Assembly (NCBI GenBank): GCA_004297625.1
Contig: SCTY01000047.1
Location: forward strand, 97,353-161,352
DNA length: 64,000 nt
Direction of reading: 5' to 3'
Source: Betaproteobacteria bacterium
Lineage (GTDB): Bacteria > Pseudomonadota > Gammaproteobacteria > Burkholderiales > SG8-39
The translations under genes were made by a program, and so were the position numbers. A model generated the notes under the pieces. That model saw nothing but the letters and a program-made list of their open reading frames with translations. It was not told the DNA's origin and ran no database searches. Numbering within the stretch: position 1 is the first letter of the stretch; every line of letters starts with the position of its first letter. This document shows positions 55,318 to 63,884 of this stretch, piece by piece.

Positions 55318-55961
55318 GTCGCGCCCTGCTGTTCGCACTGTTCCTTTCCGTATCTGCTTATGCCGCGGCCCAGTCGCCGCACACGCACGAGCACAGCTTC
55401 AGCGGCGCGGAGCAATGGGCGCACGTGTTCGACGATCCGAAGCGCGACGCATGGCAGAAGCCGCACGAAGTTATTCAGGCGCTAGCCATCGAGCCCGATG
55501 CCGTCATTGCCGACATCGGCTCTGGCACCGGCTATTTCGCGATGCGCTTCGCCAACATGGTGCCCGAGGGCCGCGTCTACGGGGTGGACATCGAGCCGGA
55601 CATGGTGAAGTACCTCGCCGAGCGCGCCAAACGAGAAAAGCGCGACAACGTCGTCGCCGTCGCCGGCGCGCCCGACGACCCGCGCCTTCCCGAGATGGCC
55701 GATCTGATCCTTATGGTCGACGTCTTCCACCATATCAAGGACCGGGCGCGTTATTTCCGCAACCTGCGCGCCTCGCTCAAGCCCGGCGGCCGCATTGCCA
55801 TCATCGACTTCCGCGTGGATTCGCCGGACGGCCCGCCGAAGGCGGCACGCATCGCGCCGCAGCGCGTGATCGCGGAGCTCAAGGGCGCCGGATACCGCCT
55901 CGCCAAGGAGCACGACTTCCTGCCCAACCAGTACTTCCTGGTGTTCCAGCCGCAAGCCTAG
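55314..55961 (+). CDS. SAM-dependent methyltransferase with signal peptide (copy 1)
   Basis: 215 residues. A signal-peptide-like N-terminus (MSRALLFALFLSVSAYAAAQ) precedes a complete class I methyltransferase with motif I VIADIGSGTGYFAMRFA, VYGVDIEPDMVKYL, ILMVDVFHHIKD and LKPGGRIAIIDF. The paralogue at 62368 is highly similar. SAM is not known in the periplasm, so either the leader is retained in the cytosolic membrane face or export serves another role. Confidence 0.87.
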   Translation: MSRALLFALFLSVSAYAAAQSPHTHEHSFSGAEQWAHVFDDPKRDAWQKPHEVIQALAIEPDAVIADIGSGTGYFAMRFANMVPEGRVYGVDIEPDMVKYLAERAKREKRDNVVAVAGAPDDPRLPEMADLILMVDVFHHIKDRARYFRNLRASLKPGGRIAIIDFRVDSPDGPPKAARIAPQRVIAELKGAGYRLAKEHDFLPNQYFLVFQPQA

Positions 55962-55997
55962 CGCCCTTTCCTCGCTCGCCGTATAAGAGGCGGAGTG

Positions 55998-57548
55998 ATG
56001 CGGCTCGTCGCGTTTTTTCTGGCCGTCGTGCTCGGCGCCTGCTCTGCGCCGCGCCTCGACGTGCCACGCCCCCCGTCGCAAGCGTGGCCGCATCCCGAGC
56101 AAACCGCGCTCGGGCGCGGCTTCGCGGAGCAACTGCGTGCGCACGGCGGGGAATCCGGCTTTCATCTGCTGGTGTCGGGGATGGAGGCATTCAGCGTGCG
56201 GGCCGCCCTCGCCGAGAGCGCGGAGCGCACGCTCGATCTGCAGTACTACATCCTTAGCGAGGACACCACCACGCAGCTCCTGCTCTATCGGGTGCTGCGC
56301 GCCGCCGGGCGCGGGGTGCGCGTGCGGCTGCTGGTCGACGACCTCTACGCCCTGGGAAAGGATTTCGACCTCGCGACCTTCTCGGCGCATCCGAACATCG
56401 AGGTGCGCGTGTTCAATCCGTTCCTGAGGCGCGGCGGCCTCGGCCTGTCGCAGTTGCTCGAGTTTCTCGGCGACGCCGCGCGATTGAACCGGCGCATGCA
56501 CAACAAGCTGTGGGTCGCCGACAACGCCGCCGCGGTGGCGGGCGGCCGCAATCTGGGCGACGAGTACTTCGAGGCGCGCGGCGCGAACAATTTCGCGGAT
56601 CTCGACGTCCTCGCCACGGGCCCCGCGGTCCGGGATATATCGGCAAGCTTTGACGAATTCTGGAACAGCGAATGGGCCGTGCCGGTCGAGGCCTTCGTTG
56701 CGAGCGCGCCGGGCTCGGAGCGAATCGCCGAATTCGAGCACGCGTGGGAGGCGAGGCTGAACAGCTTCCGCGACACGGACTACGCACGCGCGCTGCGCGA
56801 GACTGGGTCGGGTTTCGCGTTGCGCACGGGGCAGCTTGCCCTCACAAGCGCGCGCGCCGAAGTCGTTTACGACAAGCCCCCAAACTCGTCCGGACAGGCC
56901 GCCGACGCATCGCCGCGCGCGATCTACTCGCGCCTGCGTCCGGTTGTCGAGGCGGCACGGCAGGAGGTGATCCTGATCTCGCCCTACTTCATTCCCAGCG
57001 AACAGGGGCTGGAGGTGCTCAGCGCGCTCGCGCGGCGGCATGTGCGCGTGCGCATCCTCACCAATTCGCTCGCCTCGACCGACTATTTCCCTCTTGCGCA
57101 CTCGGGCTACGCGCGCTGGCGCAAGCGGCTGCTCGCCGCCGGCATCGAGCTTCACGAGATGCGTCCCGAGCGGCCTGGCGACATCGGCCGGCAGCGGCCC
57201 GGCGCGTCGCGCGCTTACCTGCACACGAAAGCCGTCGTCATCGACCGGCAGCGCGCGATTCTCGGCTCGATGAACCTGGATCCACGCTCGCGCCTGCAGA
57301 ACACGGAAGTCGCGCTGTTCCTGGAAAGCCCCGAGCTCGGCGCGCGCCTCGGCGCCCTGTTCGACGCTGCGGTGCGGCCTGCAGTCGCGTTCCGCGTGAG
57401 GCTGGAAACGGCAGGCCAGGACCGGACGCTCGTATGGACCACCGAGCAGGACGGTAAGGAGCTGCGCTACGACCACGAGCCGGCATCCCTGTGGCGGCGG
57501 TTCCTTTCGACGCTGCTGGGCGCATTCGCGCCGGAAGACTTGCTCTGA
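55998..57548 (+). CDS. Phospholipase D-family protein (cardiolipin synthase ClsC-like), lipoprotein
   Basis: A 516-residue protein with a lipoprotein signal (AFFLAVVLGACS) and two HKD-type catalytic motifs: RMHNKLWVADNAAAVAGGRN and LHTKAVVIDRQRAILGSMN. The arrangement and length resemble ClsC-like cardiolipin synthases that join phospholipids. It starts at ATG 55998, 36 nt after the methyltransferase. Confidence 0.9.
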   Translation: MRLVAFFLAVVLGACSAPRLDVPRPPSQAWPHPEQTALGRGFAEQLRAHGGESGFHLLVSGMEAFSVRAALAESAERTLDLQYYILSEDTTTQLLLYRVLRAAGRGVRVRLLVDDLYALGKDFDLATFSAHPNIEVRVFNPFLRRGGLGLSQLLEFLGDAARLNRRMHNKLWVADNAAAVAGGRNLGDEYFEARGANNFADLDVLATGPAVRDISASFDEFWNSEWAVPVEAFVASAPGSERIAEFEHAWEARLNSFRDTDYARALRETGSGFALRTGQLALTSARAEVVYDKPPNSSGQAADASPRAIYSRLRPVVEAARQEVILISPYFIPSEQGLEVLSALARRHVRVRILTNSLASTDYFPLAHSGYARWRKRLLAAGIELHEMRPERPGDIGRQRPGASRAYLHTKAVVIDRQRAILGSMNLDPRSRLQNTEVALFLESPELGARLGALFDAAVRPAVAFRVRLETAGQDRTLVWTTEQDGKELRYDHEPASLWRRFLSTLLGAFAPEDLL

Positions 57549-57557
57549 TGAACCGCG

Positions 57558-58736
57558 TTACAGCTTGAGAAGGCCGCGCTTGTTGAGGTATGCGCCGGCC
57601 ATCCCGGCCAGGAAGCCGAGGCCGACATTCCAGATGCAAAAAGCCGCGGTGATGAGGGTAATGAACCGCTCGCCCTTGTTCTTGCTGAACTCGCATGAGC
57701 CGAGGGCAAGCTGCGCGCCGGTAAGAAAGAGAATGACCCCCAGGACCGCTTTCGGCAGGATGCTGAACAGTGTCTCGATGGAACCGCTCAAGAAGAGCGC
57801 GAGGAGCAGAAGGATGACGCCGAGGATGATCGTAGCCCCGCCCGTACGAGCGCCGAATGCCACGTGGCCCGCCATTCCTCCTGCGCCGTGACACATCGGG
57901 ATGCCGCCGGCAGATGCGCTGAAAAGATTCAGGACTCCCGTGGAAGTCGACAGCTTGTCCTCGTTCACGGCACGGTCAGGAAACAGGCGATTGTTCTCCT
58001 CGGCGGTCGCAATGATCGCGTTGCCGAGGGTGAGCGGTAATTGCGGCAAGGCGAGGAAGACGAGACCGAGGCCGAAGTCCTTCCACGTCAGACCGGACAA
58101 CGCGAACGAAGGCGGCCGAAACTCGATCGTTGCCTCTCCGAGCTTCCGCAGCAGCGCCGGCTCCGCGAACGCCCCGCACATCGCACCGAAGAGCAGCAGC
58201 AGGAACATCGCCGGAATCGAGCGATTCGTCAGAAGAAGGAGCGTCCCGACGAGGCCGATCGCCGCGATCAGCCATCCGGTGGCCATCATCTTGATGCCTT
58301 CGATCATGAACGCCATGCCGAGGCCCAGGATGATGCCCACCACTACGAAGCGCGGCACGAGCGCGGCCACGCGCCGCGCCGTGCCCGTCATTCCGAGGAG
58401 CAGCCAGATCGCGCCCGTGGCAAGGCTTGCGCCGACCACCGCCCCCGGAGTGATTACCGCGGTCTGCGCCGCTTGCGTGGCGGCCACCGCGCCCGCCGCC
58501 TTCATCGGCTGGACGGGCATCGGCGTTCGGCAGTAGGCGCCGCAAACTATCAGCGAGACGCCGAACGCGAACAGGATGCCGAAAGGGTCCATTCCGACCA
58601 TGCCGATATAGGCGACCACGAACGGGATCAGCGTTCCGAGATCGCCGAACGCCCCGGCCCACTCCATGCGATCGTAGCGGTTGCCTGCTGATAGGCTGGC
58701 ACTGGAAGGGGCCTGCTGGCCGGCAGGTTCGGTCAT
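57558..58736 (-). CDS. Molybdate/sulfate transporter of the MOT1 (SulP-related) type
   Basis: A 392-residue membrane protein with about 11 helices. It has the MOT1 signatures AFGDLGTLIPFVVAYIG and TPMPVQPMKAAGAVAATQAA, and later LPQLPLTLGNAIIATAEEN and GIPMCHGAGGMAGH. It lacks the STAS domain of SulP proteins. It imports molybdate or sulfate; the ion is not fixed by the sequence. Confidence 0.88.
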   Translation of the reverse strand: MTEPAGQQAPSSASLSAGNRYDRMEWAGAFGDLGTLIPFVVAYIGMVGMDPFGILFAFGVSLIVCGAYCRTPMPVQPMKAAGAVAATQAAQTAVITPGAVVGASLATGAIWLLLGMTGTARRVAALVPRFVVVGIILGLGMAFMIEGIKMMATGWLIAAIGLVGTLLLLTNRSIPAMFLLLLFGAMCGAFAEPALLRKLGEATIEFRPPSFALSGLTWKDFGLGLVFLALPQLPLTLGNAIIATAEENNRLFPDRAVNEDKLSTSTGVLNLFSASAGGIPMCHGAGGMAGHVAFGARTGGATIILGVILLLLALFLSGSIETLFSILPKAVLGVILFLTGAQLALGSCEFSKNKGERFITLITAAFCIWNVGLGFLAGMAGAYLNKRGLLKL

Positions 58737-58772
58737 GGCGACCGATTCTAAGCCCGCAGCTAGACTGCAGCG

Positions 58773-59000
58773 ATGGACCTGCTCACTTCATTCGGCGTTT
58801 TCGCGGTTTCCGCGATGATGGTTCTCTACGCGCTCGAAGAACGCGGCCCGCACTTCGTCCTCGCGTTTGCCGGCGCGTGCGTGCTCGCTTCTGCTTACGG
58901 CTTCTTACAGGGAGCATGGCCTTTCGGGGTGGTCGAGGCGATCTGGGCATTCATCGCCGTGAAGCGTTGGCGCCTCAGGGTGAGTCAGGCAGCCCGCTGA
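58773..59000 (+). CDS. Small two- to three-helix membrane protein
   Basis: 75 residues (MDLLTSFGVFAVSAMMVLYA) with a conserved-looking LEERGPHFVLAFAGACVLAS and EAIWAFIAVKRW. Small proteins of this type are common next to transporters; the function is unknown. The 3' end overlaps the sensor kinase gene on the other strand by 26 nt. Confidence 0.7.
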   Translation: MDLLTSFGVFAVSAMMVLYALEERGPHFVLAFAGACVLASAYGFLQGAWPFGVVEAIWAFIAVKRWRLRVSQAAR

Positions 59001-60420
59001 TCTCGCGTTCGTGTCTCGGCAAGATCAATACCGCCTCGAGTCCGCCCTCCTTGCGGTTGCGCAGATTCAGCGTGCCGCCGTGCAGTTGAGCGATTTGCCT
59101 GGCGATGCTCAAGCCTAATCCCGTGCCGCCGGTGTCCCGGCTGCGCGAGCCTTCCAGGCGATAGAACGGCTCGAAGACGCGTTCGAGCTCCGCCCCGGGT
59201 ATTCCGGGCCCGCGGTCGCGAATGCGGATCGTCAGCCGGTCCGGAGCATCGTCCACGAGCATGGTCGCGGATGTTCCATACTTGACGGCGTTATCGAGCA
59301 GGTTCCCCAGGCAGCGCTTGAGCGCCTGCGGCCGCCCGCTATACGGCTGGGATGCGGTGCCTTCGATGGTTACTTGCGCGCCGGTATCTTGCGCGTCAGC
59401 CTGCAAGCTCTCCAGCAAGGCCTTCACGTCGACCGGCCGTGCTTTTTCCGCGCTCTGCCCGCCGCGCATGAATTCGAGCGTGCCATGGATCATCGACTCC
59501 ATCTCCTCCAGGTCCTGGGAGATCTTCTTTTTCAGCTCGGTGTCATCGAGCAGCTCGGCGCGCAGCCGCAGGCGGTTCACCGGGGTCTTGAGGTCGTGCG
59601 ACATCGCTGCCAGCGTAGCAGAGCGCTCTCGAACATAGCGGGCCAGACGCTCCTGCATTGTGTTGAAGGCGCGCGCTGCGCGCGTCACCTCCAGCGGACC
59701 CCCCTCCGGCATGCGCGGCCGGTCGATATTGCGCCCCAGCTCGTCGGCAGCGTCGGCGAGGGCATTGAGTGGCCGCGTCGCCCAGCGCACCGCGACGAGA
59801 GAGACCGCGATGACCGCAGCGAGCAGCACTGCGAGGCTGAGCAAAAGCCGGTAAGGCGAGCCCGCAGCCTGCGCAGGCTGGCGGGAGTCGAAAGTGACCA
59901 GGACGCCGTCGCTGAGGCGCACCTGGGCGACAAAGGAAAATCCGGGTTGCGATCCGAAGTGCATCGCCGCGCCGGGCGCCATCCAGGCGGCGTGCGCCCC
60001 CGGTCCCATGAAACCGGGCCTCGTCCGCGGCATGGCCAGCCCGCCCTGCTCCTCTCGCAGCGCTACGGCGGCCGGCCTCGTGCCGCCGAGAAAGCGGCGC
60101 AGCATCGCGCCGAACAGCGCGGTACGTGCGCTGCCCTCGGCGTTTTCGTTTTCACCGAAACGAGCTTGATCGAGGCTGATCGTGAGGGGCGCTGCGCTGA
60201 AGACCTGGACGATGCGGCGGCGCTCAGCCGCACCGAGCGGCTCGAGCAGCTTGACGATGTCCGCGATCCTCTGCGCGGCCTGCATGCCGCTTGCCTGCGC
60301 CAGCGCCTCGCCGCGCTCTTGCATGTAGATCGCGAAGCTCATAAGCAGCGCGACGATGAGCACGCTCAGCTGCACGAGAACCAGGCGGCTGAAGAGCGAG
60401 CGCGGCGCGAGCCTCATCAT
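58975..60420 (-). CDS. Two-component sensor histidine kinase (EnvZ-type)
   Basis: 481 residues. Two membrane helices bracket a periplasmic domain that is rich in Met and Gly near GFMGPGAHAAWMAPGAAMHFG. HAMP (RWATRPLNALADAADELG), the phosphoacceptor AMSHDLKTPVNRLRLRAELL and the ATPase domain (LLDNAVKYG, DRGPGIPG, GTGLGLSIARQI) follow. The Met-rich sensor loop suggests metal sensing. It overlaps the regulator gene by 4 nt. Confidence 0.94.
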   Translation of the reverse strand: MMRLAPRSLFSRLVLVQLSVLIVALLMSFAIYMQERGEALAQASGMQAAQRIADIVKLLEPLGAAERRRIVQVFSAAPLTISLDQARFGENENAEGSARTALFGAMLRRFLGGTRPAAVALREEQGGLAMPRTRPGFMGPGAHAAWMAPGAAMHFGSQPGFSFVAQVRLSDGVLVTFDSRQPAQAAGSPYRLLLSLAVLLAAVIAVSLVAVRWATRPLNALADAADELGRNIDRPRMPEGGPLEVTRAARAFNTMQERLARYVRERSATLAAMSHDLKTPVNRLRLRAELLDDTELKKKISQDLEEMESMIHGTLEFMRGGQSAEKARPVDVKALLESLQADAQDTGAQVTIEGTASQPYSGRPQALKRCLGNLLDNAVKYGTSATMLVDDAPDRLTIRIRDRGPGIPGAELERVFEPFYRLEGSRSRDTGGTGLGLSIARQIAQLHGGTLNLRNRKEGGLEAVLILPRHEREISGLPDSP

Positions 60421-61148
60421 TGCGCCGCCTCGACCTGCGCGGCCAGCACATAGCCTTCGCCGCGCACGGTCTTGATGATCCGGGGCTCGCGCGCGTCGTC
60501 CCGCAGCCGCTGGCGCAGGCGGCTCACCTGGACGTCGATCGCCCGATCGAACGGCCCGGCGTCGCGCGAAATCATGAAGTCGATGAGCTGATCGCGTGAC
60601 AGCACCCGGTCGGGGTGCGCGAGAAAGACGCGCAGCAGCTTGAATTCGGTCCCGCTCAGCGGCACCACCACGCCGTCGGGCGCGGTGAGATTGCGCGTGG
60701 CGACCTCGAGCGTCCAGCCGGTGAAGCGGAGCGACTTCACCGCTTCGGGCTCGAGGTTCTCCGGGAGCGAGCGCGCGCGTCTCAGCACGCTCTTGATGCG
60801 GGCAAGCAGCTCGCGCGGATTAAAAGGCTTCGCCAGGTAGTCGTCGGCGCCCATTTCCAGCCCGACGATGCGGTCGGTTTCCTCGCCGCACGCGGTCAGC
60901 ATGATGACCGGCACGTTCGACCGGTTGCGCAGGTCGCGGCACAGCTCGAGGCCGTCTTTGCCGGGGAGCATGAGGTCGAGCACGATGAGGTCCGGGCGCA
61001 CCGTGTCGAGCGCCCCTCGCAAGGCCCTGCCGTCCATCAGGGTCGTCACCCGATACCCTTGCTTTTGCAGATATTCCTGCAGAAGCCGGCGGGTCTCCGC
61101 GTCGTCGTCGACGACCAGGATGTGGTCTTGCGTGGCCATGGCCGACAT
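60417..61148 (-). CDS. OmpR-family response regulator
   Basis: A 243-residue protein with a receiver (HILVVDDDAETRRLLQEYL, phosphoacceptor in LIVLDLMLPGKDG, KPFNPRELLARI) and a winged-helix DNA-binding domain (LSGTEFKLLRVFL, DVQVSRLRQRLRDD). It is divergent from the Met-rich protein genes and probably controls them through the 17-bp repeat. Confidence 0.95.
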   Translation of the reverse strand: MSAMATQDHILVVDDDAETRRLLQEYLQKQGYRVTTLMDGRALRGALDTVRPDLIVLDLMLPGKDGLELCRDLRNRSNVPVIMLTACGEETDRIVGLEMGADDYLAKPFNPRELLARIKSVLRRARSLPENLEPEAVKSLRFTGWTLEVATRNLTAPDGVVVPLSGTEFKLLRVFLAHPDRVLSRDQLIDFMISRDAGPFDRAIDVQVSRLRQRLRDDAREPRIIKTVRGEGYVLAAQVEAAQ

Positions 61149-61175
61149 ATAGCGTCAATCGGCTCGTTTTCAGCC

Positions 61176-61192
61176 GCAAAACTGTAACGCAG
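61176..61192. repeat. 17-bp direct repeat (copy 2)
   Basis: Identical to 55026-55042. It lies between the response regulator gene and the Met-rich gene at 61324, followed by TACAAAACT at 61234-61242 and by a similar leader that ends AAAGGAACCGA. Confidence 0.6.
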
Positions 61193-61323
61193 TGTTGCAA
61201 ACTCAGCCGGCGCAAGCTTGGGATACAAAACTGGCGGTTCGATACATCGGGCGCTTACAAGTATTTGCTTCAATCGGTTCCACGGAGCGGTTACGACTCC
61301 GCACTTTTGAAAGGAACCGAGGG

Positions 61324-61656
61324 ATGAAGCATTCGCATAAAGCAGCACTAAGTGTCGTCGCCGCGCTCAGTCTGGGTGTGGCGGCAGCCGTCTTTGCCCA
61401 TCCGGGCCAAATGGGCGGCGGCATGGGGCCGGCGATGAAAGGCGGCACGGGACCCGGCCGCATGGCCGGCGGGCCAGCGGGTTTCGCGGCAGGCCAGCAG
61501 CTGATGACTTCCGAGGAGCGTACCGCGCTGATGGAGAAAATGCGCAACGCGAAGACGCCCGAAGAGCGCCAGAAGCTCGCCGAAGCGAATCGCGCGGAAA
61601 TGCGAAAGCGCGCCAAGGAAAAGGGCATCACCCTCCCCGGCGCCATCAACAAGTGA
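61324..61656 (+). CDS. Met/Gly-rich exported protein
   Basis: A 110-residue protein with a signal peptide (ALSVVAALSLGVAAAVFAHP), a Met/Gly-rich segment (GQMGGGMGPAMKGGTGPGRM) and a charged helical C-terminus (LMEKMRNAKTPEERQKLAE). It resembles small periplasmic metal-stress proteins. GAAAGGAACCGAGGG precedes the ATG. Confidence 0.75.
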   Translation: MKHSHKAALSVVAALSLGVAAAVFAHPGQMGGGMGPAMKGGTGPGRMAGGPAGFAAGQQLMTSEERTALMEKMRNAKTPEERQKLAEANRAEMRKRAKEKGITLPGAINK

Positions 61657-61663
61657 GGAGATC

Positions 61664-62266
61664 ATGAAACGCTCGAGCAAGATCGCTGTCGCGATACTGG
61701 CAACGCTGGGACTCGGTGCCGCAGTCGCCGTCTTCGCCCATCCCGGGGCCATGGGGCCGGGGATGATGCGCGGCATGGCTCCCGGGGCCGCGGCCGGATC
61801 CCATGGTCCCATGGGCGGCCCGATGGCCGGCCGCGTGCAGCATGACGAAGCATTCGCGGCGGACATGCACCTGGTCCGCGACATGCTCTTCAGTCACGAG
61901 CGCATCAAGCGCACGGTGACCAATCTGCCCGACGGCATCAAAACCGTTACCGAATCGGACGACCCGCAAGTGACGCAGGCCATCCAGACCCACGTTGCGA
62001 GCATGGTGCAACGGCTGAGCGACGGGAAAGAGTTCAACCTGTTCAGCAAGACGATCCCCGTGCTGTTCGACAACAGGGACAAGATCAAGACCACCGTCGA
62101 GGCGACGGACAAAGGCTCCGTCGTCACGCAGACCTCCAGCGACGCGAAGGTGGTCGCGGCGCTCCAGGAGCATGCCACGGAGGTCGACGAGCTGGTCCGC
62201 GAAGGGATGGTTGCGATGATGCGCAACGCCCGGGCGGCCATGGGCGGCGGCCCGGTGCAGCGCTGA
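61664..62266 (+). CDS. Exported protein with Met/Gly-rich N-terminus
   Basis: A 200-residue protein with a signal peptide ending AVAVFAHP, then a Met/Gly/Pro-rich region (MGPGMMRGMAPGAAAGSHG) and a folded domain with HDEAFAADMHLVRDMLFSHE and SDDPQVTQAIQTHVASMVQRL. I recall no named family with certainty. It follows the upstream gene by 7 nt with GAGGAG before the ATG. Confidence 0.72.
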   Translation: MKRSSKIAVAILATLGLGAAVAVFAHPGAMGPGMMRGMAPGAAAGSHGPMGGPMAGRVQHDEAFAADMHLVRDMLFSHERIKRTVTNLPDGIKTVTESDDPQVTQAIQTHVASMVQRLSDGKEFNLFSKTIPVLFDNRDKIKTTVEATDKGSVVTQTSSDAKVVAALQEHATEVDELVREGMVAMMRNARAAMGGGPVQR

Positions 62267-62367
62267 CGCGTCGTGGTCGAAAATGGCGATTCGGGTCATG
62301 TCGATGAACTGCGCGCGGGCCCGGAGGTCCAACTAGTCCTCCCACGTGTCTAAAAGAGACTGAAATA

Positions 62368-63036
62368 ATGAAACGAGCCTTGCCGCTCACCCTCTCGCTT
62401 GCCCTGTCGGCAGGAGCCGCACTGCTGGCAGGATCCGCCGCGGCGCAGTCGCCCCACACCGCTCACCACAGCTTCAGCGGCGCAGAGCAATGGGCGCATG
62501 TGTTCGACGATCCGAAGCGCGATGCATGGCAGAAGCCGCACGAGGTGATCGAGGCGCTCGCGCCCAAGCCCGATGCGGTCATCGCGGACATCGGCTCGGG
62601 CACCGGTTACTTCGCGGTGCGCTTCGCGAACATGGTCCCCAGGGGGCGCGTCTACGGCGTGGACATCGAGCCCGACATGGTCAAGTACCTCGCCGAGCGC
62701 GCGAAGCGCGAGAAGCGCGACAACGTCATCTCGGTCGCCGGCGCGCCCGACGACCCGCGCCTTCCCGAGAAGGCCGACCTGATTCTCATGGTCGACGTGT
62801 TCCACCACATCGAAGACCGCGAACGCTACTTGAGCAAGCTGCGCGCCTCCCTCAAGCCGGGAGGGCGCATCGCGATCATCGACTTCCGCATGGACTCGCC
62901 GGACGGCCCGCCGAAGGCGGCGCGCATCGCGCCGCAGCGCGTGATTGCCGAGCTCAAGGGCGCGGGATACCGCCTCGCCGAGGAGCACGATTTCCTGCCC
63001 GAGCAGTACTTCCTGGTTTTCCAGCCGCAGGCCTAG
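62368..63036 (+). CDS. SAM-dependent methyltransferase with signal peptide (copy 2)
   Basis: 222 residues, highly similar to 55314-55961 from SFSGAEQWAHVFDDPKRDAW to the C-terminus FLVFQPQA. Its signal peptide (TLSLALSAGAALLAGSAAAQ) differs in sequence from copy 1, so the leader has diverged much faster than the enzyme. All SAM motifs are intact (IADIGSGTGYFAVRFA). Confidence 0.88.
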   Translation: MKRALPLTLSLALSAGAALLAGSAAAQSPHTAHHSFSGAEQWAHVFDDPKRDAWQKPHEVIEALAPKPDAVIADIGSGTGYFAVRFANMVPRGRVYGVDIEPDMVKYLAERAKREKRDNVISVAGAPDDPRLPEKADLILMVDVFHHIEDRERYLSKLRASLKPGGRIAIIDFRMDSPDGPPKAARIAPQRVIAELKGAGYRLAEEHDFLPEQYFLVFQPQA

Positions 63037-63884
63037 CGGCGTTTAGCGGCGACTTCGCGGGAGATTCCGCGAGCGCCGCTGCGCAGCTCGTAAGAGATCA
63101 GTTTTCCGCCGGTGAATGTCGCCGAGCTATAGCGCGGCCGGTCGATGAGGCGATCCACCGCAGCGTCGACTTCCGCCTTTGACGTCGCCTGCAGCACAGC
63201 GACCATGTCACCCGGGCTGCGCGGGTGCTTCAGCACGGTGAGGCTGAAGCCGGCCGGCGGAAGCTCGACACGCAGACCGAACAGTTCGCGCAGGAGCGGA
63301 TCGTGCTCGCCGAGAAGAATGAGGGAAGCCGCAAGATCCGCGATATCTGCGCTCGTCTCCATCGCGCGCGCGATCTGGCGTCCCGGCGCGCTGTCGCCGC
63401 GACGGGCGACGCCTTTCGGTATGGGTTGCCGGCGGGCCCATTCCTGATGCTGACCCTCAAGGGCGATCGACGCCCCTGCACTCTCGAAGGCGCCGGTAAG
63501 GCCGCTGAATTTCGCCTGCTCCTCGGCCGTCCCGATCAGCGTGACGCTCGGCCTGGCAAGCAGCGTGGCGATCATGGGCGGGACCTCGGGCGGCGTCAGG
63601 CGCCGCACGACGTCGTAGCTCTCGTCGAGCACCACGCGCGCGGGTTTCGCTTTCAGCAGGAAGCTAAACTCGTTTCGTTCGGCGGAAATCTGCAGCACTT
63701 TCGCCTCGCTGGCGCCGCTCTCGAAATAAATCGTGACCGGTACCCTGAGTAAAAGCGCTGGAGGCGTCTGCCTCACAACCAGGCGCAGCTCGTGGCTGCC
63801 GCCGGCAGCCCTCGCCGAAACGCTCTCGAGGCCGAGCTCTGGGGTCGCCGTGCCTTCCACCCATTGACGGAAGAACCAACCTAA
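63033..63884 (-). pseudogene. C-terminal fragment of an M1-family peptidase
   Basis: About 284 residues resembling the C-terminal region of M1 aminopeptidase-like proteins (LGWFFRQWVEGTATPELGL). The zinc-binding HEXXH domain is missing. The fragment begins exactly at the end of an IS5-like element at 63885. The only in-frame start, a TTG at 63899, lies inside that element. Confidence 0.68.
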
